Shown here piece by piece: positions 23,991 through 36,700 of a DNA stretch of 64,000 nt (position 1 is its first letter; the number at the start of each line of letters is the position of its first letter). The notes under the pieces were generated by a model that did no database searches, had not been told where the DNA came from, and worked only from the letters and a program-made list of their open reading frames with translations. A program made the translations under genes and the position numbers. The DNA comes from Asterias amurensis (lineage: Eukaryota > Echinodermata > Asteroidea > Forcipulatida > Asteriidae). The stretch is taken from positions 9,217,177 to 9,281,176 of the forward strand of contig NC_092659.1 in assembly GCF_032118995.1 (NCBI RefSeq), given 5' to 3'.

Positions 23991-24589
23991 TTTAAATAAG
24001 TGGTGTATAGCTAAGCACCCTTTTGCTCATAATTACAAGCGTAAATATGTTATATTGATTTTGTTTGCGACATCTGTATTATTTGTAAGACTACTGTGCT
24101 TCTATCGGAAACAACAAATCGGTCCACGGTTATTTCTTTCTTCCCAATCTTAAAAACTGTATTTATTAATGACATGATATCACCAGAAATATACAATACT
24201 CTTAATATTTCTGAATATTTCGAAATAAAATATTTAATTTGAGTGATTTCTTTAAATGGGGAATAAACACATGAAAACATTTTGGAATACAAGCGTTACA
24301 CCCATGATACACTATTTTGAATGAAAGTTTAACATCTTTGTGAACAGTTAAAACTAATTAAATTTATAAACTGATTGTCATTATCTGAGTACTTGGTATT
24401 CTGTGTTAACAATAAAACTTTAAATATAGAACTCGGCTTTTGCTTTTATTAAAATAGTTCGGCGGAGAATACGATACTGAAAGAAAAAAAATGTAAATTT
24501 CTCTTGATGTAGAAAAAGGGCACTCAAACCAATTTTGTAATCAAGTTATCTACACCCAAGTTGCTCGTTTTACACAAAGAGCAGAGCTT
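23991..24589. other. No gene seen; AT-rich
   Basis: The stretch is featureless AT-rich sequence between the LTR element and the repeat at 24590. Short open frames have no splice context. Confidence 0.4.
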
Positions 24590-24950
24590 ATATTATTTCA
24601 ACCGAGTTGAATATTTCACTCAACTTGAACTTACATATTTTCACAAGTTTCAGTGAGTTCTGAGTACTCTCTAAATGTAAATGAGTGAAAAACACCAATC
24701 TTTACATTTCGAGTTGTCCCTCACATGGCTCTTAAAAAAATGTGGTTCTGTCACTCTTTTAGAGGGGTTTCACTCCAGGACAGAGTGAAAAATCACTGAA
24801 AAAGATGCACACTTCAATCTAAAAGAGTGGACTACCACTCAAAAAAGAGTTGTCCCTCATATGGCTCTTCAAAGATTGCCTTTTCACTCTTTTACATTTA
24901 TAGAGAGTATACATTCAGGGTCATTGAAAGGGCAACTTTTCACCCTTTGT
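24590..24950. repeat. Dispersed repeat with internal direct and inverted words
   Basis: GAGTTGTCCCTCAYATGGCT occurs at about 24711 and 24847 in the same orientation. The intervening sequence is dense in CACTCTTTT / AAAAGAGTG inverse pairs and has GTTGAATATTTCACTCAAC at its left edge. The class is unknown. Confidence 0.55.
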
Positions 24951-25117
24951 TTAACTGAGTATTTCATTGACCATAAAGTAAATAAGCCATACATGAATAT
25001 AAACGTAGATCTGTCTTATTCTCACGACATTGTCACACAATTATAAAAGGTCATTTAATAGTGCAACCCTTTTATGGATTTTCATGAAATTGCTACTGAA
25101 TTGTTTTGAGCTACCGG

Positions 25118-25262
25118 TAACTAGACCGATCCATTAGGCTCCGCCTACGGCGCACGTGTGAGCAAAAGAACGTGGGCCCCTCCAATGCCACCAAGCATAC
25201 GCGCATGCATGTCGGACTTTTGGTTGTGCAATGGGCTGTGATTGGTCAATACGTAATAGGGC
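25118..25262 (-). repeat. Dispersed repeat family G, copy 2 (inverted relative to 21030)
   Basis: Reverse complement of the block at 21030-21190, sharing AGACCGATCCA, GGCTCCGCC, CACGTGTGAGCAA, CATGTCGGAC and GATTGGTCAAT. About 20 bp after it comes GGGCGGGGCTTAAT. Confidence 0.75.
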
Positions 25263-25385
25263 GGGGCTTAATGGATCAAGAGTCGTCTTCAAAAGTAGTT
25301 GTTTGGCAAAAAAGAAAACATTCTCTTTTTCAAGAAAAACGTTTTGACTATTTTCCTCAATTTTTTTTTACAATTTTTCATTTAA

Positions 25386-25763
25386 AGGCAGTGAACACTA
25401 TTGGTAATTGTCAAAGACTAGCCTTCACAGTTGGTGTATTTTAACATAAGCATAAAATAACAAACCTGTGAAAATGTTAGCTCCATCGGTCATCGAACTT
25501 GCGAGATAATAATGAAAGAAAAAACACCTTTGTTACACTAAGTTGTGTGCGTTTAGATGGTTGATTTCGAGACCTCAAGTTCTAAATCTGAGGTCTCGAA
25601 ATCAAATTCGTGGAAAATTACGTCTTTCTCTTAAACTATGGCACTTCAGAGGGAGCCGTTTCTCACAATTTTTTATACCACCAACCTCTCCACATTACTC
25701 GTCACCAAGTAAGGTTTTATGCCAATAATTATTTTGAGTAATTACCAATAGTGTCCACTGCCT
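25386..25763. mobile_element. MITE family B, copy 5
   Basis: TTAA (25382-25385), AGGCAGTGAACAC ... GTGTCCACTGCCT, TTAA (25764-25767). The central GAGACCTCA/TGAGGTCTC hairpin is intact. It lies downstream of the minus-strand EF-hand gene. Confidence 0.88.
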
Positions 25764-26022
25764 TTAATATGACCTTTTGATTATTACAAGTATGAAATTG
25801 CCATTGATGCATTTATAGAACCGAGCTGTGATGTAATAGTTTTTTTCAAATTGAATCGAATACCTCAACCAATTTACATTGAATAGCTCACGCCAGATAA
25901 GATGAACAACAAACAATAATATGTTCACTCCCCACTTAAACTTGATTCTCTCACTGAAGATGAACTCGGCTGTCACCTGAATTTGAGTCAAATTTCCAAC
26001 TTCATAATTTCTCGACAACACC

Positions 26023-29000
26023 TCACTGTATGGAGCAAACTTTGGATATGGATCCGCCGGCATGTTTGACCATGCTACTGCGGAATATCTCGGACTTTCC
26101 CACTTTCATCATAAGCATCGTTGAGATACCAAGATACTCATAGAAATCAACTGAATCCGACTGGTCAACGTCGATTTCTACCATTGCTTCCTGCGAATAA
26201 AACAAAAATACAAATACTAACAAGAAACATAATTACACATAGATATATGATTTGAGGCATTGCATGGAGAGGTATCAATATATATTTGGTTTGCGGTATC
26301 ACCATGTGTGTATCTACTCGCCAGGTCGAGTTTGTTCTTAGAGAACTGCCTTTCTTAATTCTACTACCGCGGAGTTGATGTTCGGGAGACTTCTCAGTTC
26401 TGAAAAGAACTGTCCTGCTTTTTAACATGGTGTTACCGCAAACCAAATATACATACATAGATATGTAATTGGTAACAGATGAACAAAACGAATAATGCAT
26501 TGGCAACCAAGGAGTGGGAAAAGGGAAAAGAAGTAGACAGAGAAGACGATGGAGAGATGACAACAGAGTTTGTGCACGCACAACGTAGACCGGAACTGAT
26601 AAGATAATATTGGGAGAGAAAACACCCTTGTCGAATATTCACTTTGATTTGATCCCACCTGAGTAATATGCCTGTGATATTTGTTCTTCTTCACATGACT
26701 CAGCAAAGTACTGAGTATACAGTGCTATCACATATCGGTGTAGGCCTATGGGTGAAAATCTAAATTAATATTCATTATCCTCGATGTAAATTTAACATTA
26801 TTCTATTATATACCCTTGTTGAACTTCAGATGCATAATAACGTGCTTTCAGATGCCCAATACAGGCCTAAAGTACTTTATTATCGGAATGAGAAATTAAA
26901 ACTTCTCAAGAACTACTCTCCTTCAGAGGGAGCCGTTTCTCACAGTGTAATGTAGTACATCAACATCTCTCAACTGCTCGTTACCAAGTAAGTTTTTGTA
27001 CTTACAATTTTGGGGTTATTGCAAAAAGTGTCTAGTGCCTTGAAATGATATGTTAATGTCATTTCTGCACGCCATATCTTTAGTTTACATTTTTATGGTT
27101 GAGAAGATACGAGAGAGTTGAAGTATACATTTACCTTTATTTGTCTTGGCTTGTAGTAATCAGAAACCGTTGACTGAATTGCCTGCGTCATCTCCATGAA
27201 GTCCAAGCTGTAGTCTGCATTCGTGTCGTATTTCTTGAATTGCTGTAAATGTTCCCGTATCTAACCATGCAGAAAATGAAACATGTCAAACAAGCCTTCT
27301 GCACTTTGTGAGCATTAGTGTCAATCATTATTTTAAAAGGATTTGGGTACTTGTTGTAACACATAACACAATGTCTACAAATTTACATTAAACTTACACC
27401 GTTTGAAGGTAATGATAGTAGAAAGCGGACCTTAAAATATTAGTTGCTGAGGTGCTGTAGTTTTTGAGAAATGGGTAAAACAATGTCCTGAAAATACGTT
27501 TTTAAATGCTAAAATATTTTTCGTCTCATGGTCACTAAGACGAACACTATTTTCATGTCATTGTTTTACTCATTTCTGAAAAACTACAGCACCTCAGCAA
27601 GTAATATTTTCAGAGAAGCTTTCTACTATCATCATCTTCAAAGTGTTTACGTTTAAAGACAGTGGACACTATTGGTAATTGTCAAAATCCAGTGTTCTTA
27701 CTTAGTGTATCTCAACATAATATGCATAAAATAATAAACTTGTGAAAATTTCAATTCGATTGGTCGTCGGAGTTGCGAGATAAATATGAAAGAAAAGAAA
27801 AAACACCCTTGTCACACGAAGTTGTGTGCTTTCAGATGCTTGATTTCGAGACCTCAAATTCTAAACTTGAGGTCTCGAAATCAAATTCGTGGAAAATTAG
27901 TTCTTTCTCGACAACTACTTCACTTCAGAGGGAGCCGTTTCTCACAATGTTTTATACTATCAACCTCTCCCCATTACTCGTTACCAGGTGAGGTTTTATG
28001 CTAATAATTATTTCGAGTAATAACCAATAGTGTCCACTGCCATTAATGTAAATCTGTGGACATTGTGTTTTTTTGTCTTACAAAAAGTACATAAACCCTT
28101 TAAAGCGAAGTGGGTGTGTAATTTTTGAAACTATGCGAAAGAGATTCAGGTAGTGTAGACCATTGTAATTACTATTTTCGCTCGGTCCCTGCTATTCATC
28201 CAAACGTTTGGGGATCGGCTGCACCAGCATCCCCGACCCCTGCGTCTAGGAAAGATTCGAATATCAACACCAGTGTAGCTCTTGTGTGTAAATCCATTGC
28301 AACTAATCATTTCCATTTCTTATTCTTTAACGGTCTGCATATTATTACAATTTGGAGGCTTACTTGTTCTTCCGAAAAGTGCGGGAAGCATACGCGAGCT
28401 GTGACTACATCCACCAGTCCAGTTTCTGCGTCTATCAAGTCTGGGTGCTCTGAAGGAAAAGAACCAAAATACAAAACGTTACTACTTTTCTAATGGGCAG
28501 CTAATGTTAAAGGCAGTGGACACTATTGGTAATTACTCAAAATAATTATGAGCATAAAAACTTTCTTGGTGACGAGTAATGGGGAGAGGTTGATGGTATA
28601 AAACATTGTGAGAAACGGCTCCCTCTGAAGTGCCATAGTCTTCGAGAAAGAAGTAACTTTCCACGGATTTGATTTCAAAACCTCAGATTTAGAACTTGAG
28701 GTATCGAAATCAACCATCTAAACGCACACAACTTTGTGTGACAAGGTTGTTTTTTTCTTTCATTATTATCTCGCAAGTTCGATGACCGATTGAGCTCAAA
28801 TTTTCACAGGTTTGTTATTGTATGCATATGTTCAGATACACTAACTGTGAAGGCTAGTCTTTGACGATTACCAACAATGTCCAATGCCTTTAATCAAGAA
28901 AAACACATTATTGTTCACGTAGACCTAAGCTAATTTGATTTGCATAGAACCAAGCTGATTTGATTTTAAAAACACTATCAATCTTTCCTTAGAGCTCTTT

Positions 29001-30750
29001 CAAAACAGTAGGCCTAAACATGGAGAACAGTTTAAGTGAAGTCAAAGTAGCGTCGTGCGAACATTTTACCCGCTAAGCCGATTGTAACTGAATAATAACC
29101 ACAAAGCTTTTTGCTACTTCGCTAAAATAATCGGGAAAACTGCGGTTAATCTAAACTATTAATTATTTTTGCACTCTACCCAATGGAGACTCTACGTTCT
29201 AATTAAATACCTCAAACATGATGTGGATGTAATGCACAGTTCATCTTTTATTCATTTAATGGTGTCTTTAACTACAAACTGCAAATTGTACACACGTCTA
29301 TAAACAACTGCAAACTGCAAATTGTCTACAAGTCTTTAAACAACTGCAAACTGCAAATTGTCTACAAGTCTTTAAACAACCACAGACTGCAATTTGTATA
29401 CAAGTATTTAAACCTACACAAGTGTTTTGGTTTTTACACATATAAAACCAAAACATTTGTGTAGGTTTAAATATACCGATGTGTGTAAGCACTGTATACT
29501 TAGTACTTTCCCGAGTGGCGATAATTTTTGGTTTGGCTTTTACCCATACACCAATGTTTTTTTACCCCCCCCCCCCCGAGTCATGTGAAAACACGTCACA
29601 GTGCTAAATACACACACCGGTGTACGGGTAAAGCAAACTAAAAATAATATTCTTTGTCCCCGATGCAAATTTAACATCCATTATAAATTTAAACGTAGAA
29701 AGCACAATGGAAAGACAACAAATAGATTAAAACAAAAATACACTTAATATTGCACAAGAATTTAGTTTCAGTCAGCTTAAAAGTTATATGCATTAAAACG
29801 TAGGAAATACAAATTGTTAAATTTGAGGTGAGTTTAGTTGTGTTATCAGAATTTAAGATCAGTTTGGGGTGAATATGCTGTCAGCTATAAGCACAAAACA
29901 AGATGATGACAATGAATGTTCTTCTTTATTCCTTATTCACCTTTTCTAATACATGTACAATACACGTTCATACCGGGGACCTATAACGAAAGAGCAAATA
30001 GAGTCCACGGTTTGGGAAACATTCACAGTTGGAAAACATGTAAAACACCAGTGGGAGCTGTTGCCAAAAAGTAAGAGTATAAACATAAGAGGGACATCAG
30101 GAGGTCCACGCGGTTGCAAGCGTCAACAAGCTTGGGTGTATATCCATCTGTAAGTGTAAAAGTAGCTGGGGGAACTCAGTTTGAAGTAAACAAACACGAT
30201 ACTTTTACCATGAATACAACCATGTCCATCACACTAACTTCAAGTTTGAATGAGAAACGGCTCTACAGGGCGATTCCCTCCATGAATTTACGTGTAAATG
30301 GGTATAACAGATGTGAATAAGGAATAGGGAACGCCGTGATGCAAAACGTGTGGGTTATTTACGTGTACATGAGTATAACAGATGTGAATAAGGAATAGGT
30401 AACGCAGTGATGCAAAACGTGTGAGTAACAATGGGAAGTGGCTATAATTAGTTGTATCTTTCTCTATGGTTAAACAAATCGTTGTCCCATTGTTTCATTC
30501 CCCTCGGTCACTCTCAGGGAATACATTTTAGAAAGGGGTCAACAATAAGTGATGCAAACAATATTGATAATGATGAATGATGATAAAGCTATGTAGATTC
30601 CAAACCTGGCAAAACAGACAGATGACCCTCAGTTAAAACACAGCCGTTCTTTCTTCGTTGGCTCCCTGCATGTTAGTATATAAAACATTGACATACATGG
30701 AAACAGCAAAATGTAAAACAAAAGCAGACAAAAAAACACGTGAATAACTG

Positions 30751-30787
<37 letters not shown>

Positions 30788-33700
30788 ATTCACTCGGTTA
30801 TACAAAATTATTAATCAATCAACACAAACAAGCATTATTCATTTTCCATCCCGTATTGAAATTGCTCATTGCTGTATTTTAAAATATGCTCACATAACTA
30901 ATTTGCATTATTGTACTATTTATCTACCCGAGAAAGAAAATAAATATAAATATATAATTATTGTGTGACAACAATGTCAGACATTGTTATTTTCAAGGAA
31001 AATTGGTACCAGTTTCAAAAGTAGGAGGAAAAGGGGTAAATTTACAGCATATAATAATTATATTCTATATCCCCCGGCTTTCTGCACAACCACTGCAATG
31101 TTATTATCACATGCAGCCTTTCTCCAAATAGACTGGGAAAATATTATGCATTGAAGTAGCATTATAATCAAATCATAGTAACAATCATGAATATTCCATT
31201 GAACCAGTCACAGATTACCGGGGGGAAAGCCGTAGGAAGTGGGACAGAGGAAAACAACAAATGAACTGTTTGGTGAATATAAAATAGAGGATTTTACATA
31301 ATTATATTGCCAGGTGGTCCATGGTCACATTAAAATTCAGATTTTTATTTTATTAAGACATAATAATATACATATTAGTGGGCGTTATGGTGAACATGCG
31401 ACTTGGCTATTAAAAAAACCCGTGATTTGATATGTTTAATAACAAAACGACTTCATTTCATATGTTTATATAACAAGGCCATACATGAAACAAAATGTGG
31501 CGGGAAAGCAGTGTTTGTTTGTGTGTTGTTTTGTGTTCTTGCCAGAAATATGTTTTGATGATGGAATACATATTATGCATATTTCATCAGAGAGTGGGCG
31601 TCAGGGTGTATACATCTGATTTAGATGTTTCAGCAAATTATTGTATATTCCATTAAAACCGACTTAATTTTGCACATTACAACTACAATGCTTATTTGTC
31701 AGGGTGTATACATCTGATTTCGATGTTTCAGCAAAATATTGTATATTCCATTAAAACTTACTTAATTTTGCACATTACAACTACAAGGCTTATTTTATAT
31801 AAACATGACGATACTGGAAACAAATAAATGGGCACAATAGCCGTTTTTATGACGATACTGGAAACAAATAAATGTGGCACAATAGCAGTTTTCGCCTAAA
31901 GGCAAACATACATATATTATTCAACGCATATAAGTGAATTAAATTACCTGTCGTTTGTATTATGATGGGCAGCAGTCTTAATGGTGAAGGTTTCTTTGTA
32001 ACTGTAGTTTCTGCTTTTTAATTTTTGATTTTCTAAAGATCAATTTTCTTTCTCCATTAAATTCATTCACTATTTTTGTATTTTAGGTTTTTTAAATGAT
32101 TGTGTGCACGTAGAACTGTTTGAATTCAGCCTCTTGCCGCGAATACATTTTGAATTGTGAACAAACCATTTCAAACCGTCACATATAAAATCAAATGGGA
32201 ATGTTTATTTTAAGCTTGTTAACGTACAAAATCGTTGGTATTATACTTAATTATGAATACTGGTAGTGTGTGAAGCAAGCGAATTGACGACAGGGGAACA
32301 AGACAGATGGCTAATGCACGAATGCAAACAAAGATCAATTCAAATTAAAAGTATATAAAGGATAACAACCCATCAATCCAAAATATGGCAGTATGTAGTT
32401 ACATGCACAGCAAAGCATACAACAAAGGGATTAGCAGTGTAACACTGTCAAAGAACGAAAGGTGGGTGAGATTATGTTTGAATGTTCTATAGACGGATTG
32501 ACATTGAAAGATCGTACCTGAATCAAGGGCGACTTCTCCTGGATTAGAAACCACACTCCTCGGTCGTGGTTTCTTGCCATTCCCAGTCCCCTCTTCCTTC
32601 CGGAGTTCCACACCATTGCCAGCTTGGCTCTTACTTGAACCTCTCAGTTTCCTCGCCGAAGCCATGCCGTTTCTTGATACGGGACTGGGGCTCCCTGCTA
32701 CTCCTGTGACCGTACCGGCTCGCCTCCTTTCCGGTGGGTTCAATGCAGCGAGGTTCGGCGGCACCGGTGACGACAAAGTCCGTCTCTTCAGTAACGAAGG
32801 GCTTCTTGGTGCTTCGGGAGCGTGGGTTGGACCGCGGCTTTTTTGCCCGAGGCTCGGACTCCTTCCAGAGGGATTAGTGTTGGGGTTTGGCGGTGCTTTG
32901 GGCCCGAGGCTACGGGGCGACTTAGTAACAAAACTAACCTCATCTACGGAGATCTTGTTTTTCACTGAGGTTGGTTTCCAGACGGACACAGGCTCTGGTG
33001 GGATGTCTATGGAGGGTACTGGAGTGGAGGATGAGGACCGGATTGACGGGGAAGACACCGAGTGAGACAACTCTAGTGGTGGCATGCGGCGTGGGGACAT
33101 CTTTGGGCTACCAGGGGGACTGGAAGCTGGTGATGCTTGCGGGGAGTCCCCTATTAATTCAAGATGTCGGTTGACTACTGGAGCTAGAACGCTGAAAGGC
33201 GATTAATAAATTATAATCCGATTTTGATTTGGCATTCTTAATATTAATGATAATAATACTAAAAATACTGACTTTCGATTTAAGGGAGGAAGTGTTGTGA
33301 TGATGATCGAAGTGTACGATAGATGGTGCTTATGAGTAGATCTGAAAACTCATTCCTGTTCAGCCACAATTATGGGTACACATTATCTTGTTTGTGTCAT
33401 TCTGATGAATGTCAGTTTGAAACTAATGATGCAGAAGTTGATCTCAATGATTGCCTAATCACCAGAGAAGTGAAATAACCTAACATGGGATGATACCAAA
33501 ATCAATTGTCCTCAAATGAAGCCTATTTTGATTTGTCTTACAGACAAAAGTTTCATCCCATGTGATAACTAATATGCCAATTCTTCTTTAATTTCGTTCA
33601 GACAGACTACGGGCTCCTTTTTTTGCATTTTTTATTTAGAAAAACTTGAACTTACCTGGGTTTGGTCATTCTTTTGCCAGGATGAGCGATGATGTCCTGA

Positions 33701-36700
33701 TGAAGGTTTGAGAAAAAGAAAAAAAAACATAACCATAAAAATATATTTTGTTTCATTAGGAGATGTGAAGGTTATTATAGGCTTTTTGTCGGAGTTGTAG
33801 AACTCGATTACAAATCGGCAAGGAGGTTCACTTGTTAACTGAACATGTATAAACGGCAACTTAAGACTACATTATTTGTATTTTTTATATTTTGTTTATA
33901 TTATAGTTTTGGTTATTTTGTGTTATTTGGGGTTGTTGTGTAGAGACGATGTGACTTCTGACGTCACTCGAAAACCACAACACGATTCGCGCGCATACCG
34001 CCGGGCAAAACCTTTGTGTTTTGGCAGCCAGCTAGAAAGTGTGTGCAATTTCACCATGACTACGCCCATTTTGCCAGGCGAAACATGGTGCATATAGTGT
34101 TTTGTCAACAGAGGGCGGTTAGAATGTAAACATAGGTCACAATCGTCTTTACATTGTTCTTGTATCTGTATTTTTTTTTTTTTTTTGTGGTTGTAATCAG
34201 TTTCTTTTCAATAGCATTATAATGTGGACCTTAAACTTGTGAAATGTATGTATTATTGTTTGCTTTGTGGCTATTTGTTTTGAAAAAATGAAGTTGATAG
34301 CTTCAAAGCAAGAGACAAAAAAAGCATACTGATCGAAACGTCGAGTTGTAACCACCAGTTCTTTTCAGAACGTGCTTCCACAAACTGCACCTAATTAGTG
34401 ATAAATCCAGTACTGACTAACCTCGGGTAGTGCAATATAGTGAAGAGGTAAGTCTGCTTTAAGGATATCTAGCCTCCCTTCTCTTGCCCCCTGCAAGATG
34501 GCGTCCAAAATGGCATTCATCTTCCTCAAATCGTCCTTCCGTAGTTTGCGGCCTTCCTGCCTGGTCTCCATGACTCTGTAAAAAAAGTAATTATTGGTAG
34601 CAGTAAAAATTAAAGGTTTTACTCCATTCCAACTCATTGTAACCAAACTGAGGCTGGACGAAAGAATAGTCTGGTGGCAATGAATGCTAAGCATTTTATT
34701 ACTGTTATGGAAACAGGGAACATGACCAAGACGTTTATTGATGTTGTTATGTTGTTAGTTATGGTTTATTAAAACACCACAATACAGCGACTACAAGCCG
34801 AAATGTACAGTTTACACAAATAGTCAAAAATACGATTATTACCAAAGAGAATGAAAAGGGGGGGGGGGGCAACCTTTTGTAAATCCAATAATGCCATTGT
34901 TGTTACAGTAATTACTATTATTAGGACTGATAAACAGCTCCTTTGTATTAAATAAAGAAATGATAAATCACAGTTGGTAAACTAGAGAACACAAAACGAA
35001 TTGATGTGACGAGATTGATAACGAGTTAATATACACAAATCTGTGCCTTACCTGAAATCACGCTGTATTCCTTTAATGCATCCAACAGTGAGTCTTTGCT
35101 GATTGACAACCTCTTGCTCAAACCTTGAGAGATCGACGTCTTTTGAGTACAGCTGACGCTTTAAGGACTCGGATTCAGCTTCAGCATCTGGGGACGATTA
35201 CAAATATACCGTTACGTTTCTTTATCATGGGTAATACAAAATCAAACTTTTAATGACTGAGCTTTGAATACTTAAGAATGGAAATAGTTTACGACAACCT
35301 ATCAAATATTTAACAATTTGGTAGACTACCAACGTTCCCCTTGTGGTTAATTGACAAGCAATATTTCATCACGCTATTTAAGTAACTCTCCTTTTATTTG
35401 CTTTATGAAGAGGAACACAGCATAAATGTACTATAATACGGAAATCTATCATTTAAAGGCAGTGGACACTATTGGTGATTACTCAAAATAATTATCAACA
35501 TAAAACCTCACTTGATAACGAGTAATGGGGAGAGGTTAATAGTATATAAAACATTGTGAGAAACGGTTCCCTCTGAAGTGACGTAGTTTTCGAGAAAGAA
35601 ATAATTTTCCACGAATTTGATTTCGAAACCTCAGATTTAGAATTTGAGGTATCTAAATCAAGCATCTGAAAGCACACAACTTCGTGTGATAAGGGTGTTT
35701 TTTCTTTCATAGTTATCTCGCAACTACGACGACCAATCAAGCTCAAATTTTCACAGGTTGGTTATTTTATGCATTATGTTGAGATACACCAAGTGAGAAG
35801 ACTGGTCTGTTTAACAATTACCAATAGTGTCAAGTGTCTTTAAACTTTATTTAAAATATTTCACGAGGGTGACCCTTCCGGCACATCATTTAGCACCCAA
35901 ACACATTATTTGTTTTATCAAATATAACAACAAAAGAAAAGACGAAGCTATTTATAAGGTGACAGAAATTGGAAAAGGTGAAAAACATTCACCCAAAGAC
36001 TACACGAAGGAATGTTCGTAACCAAACACTCAAATAGCCAACCACACAACGTCAAAGTACGAGGATAAAATAACAACATCAAGGGAACTGTATTGACTCC
36101 TTTAATAACCGTACCAGACATCGGAGTAATCTTGTTTACAACATCACGCATCCGTTCCAGCTTCACTTTGCCTTCCAAATCCTGCACAGAAAGAAGAAAT
36201 GCAATTAAAAACCTATTCTAAAAATGGATTTGTTATGTATCTTTGTTTGTAAGAGGCAATAACTATACATATCTCAAAAAGAGACAGGATTAAATGCACA
36301 GAAATACGAAAGAAAACTGGAGTAAGAAACGTCATGAGGATAATAGAAAACAAGTGGAGATGGGCTGGACACACTAATTGAAGCAATGGCGATAGATGGA
36401 CTTAAAGAATAATAGATTTGTAACCAATGGGGAAAAGGAAAAGAGGTAAGCCCGGTTCATAGCTCCTGCGAATGCGAATGCGATATGAATGTTGACGTCA
36501 CAAATTCGCAACGAAAAATTCGCAGCAGTTGCCCTAGTTGAACTTTGCTCAACTCACTTGCGAATATTGCTGCGAAAGGAGGGTTGTGACGTCAAATTCA
36601 CGTCAAAATCGCTTCGCATTGGCATTCGCAGGAAGTATGAACTGGGCTGTAGACAGAGAAGATGATGGAGAGATGACATCAGGGTTTTCGCAGGAACAAC

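Noticed and set aside
28125..28493. 122-codon plus-strand open frame
   Set aside because: Overlaps, antisense, the 86-nt exon of the EF-hand gene, which is supported by phase and splice sites.
32574..33065. 163-codon plus-strand open frame
   Set aside because: Antisense to the GC-rich Pro/Ser exon of the EF-hand gene; the minus-strand exon has matching splice sites and phase.
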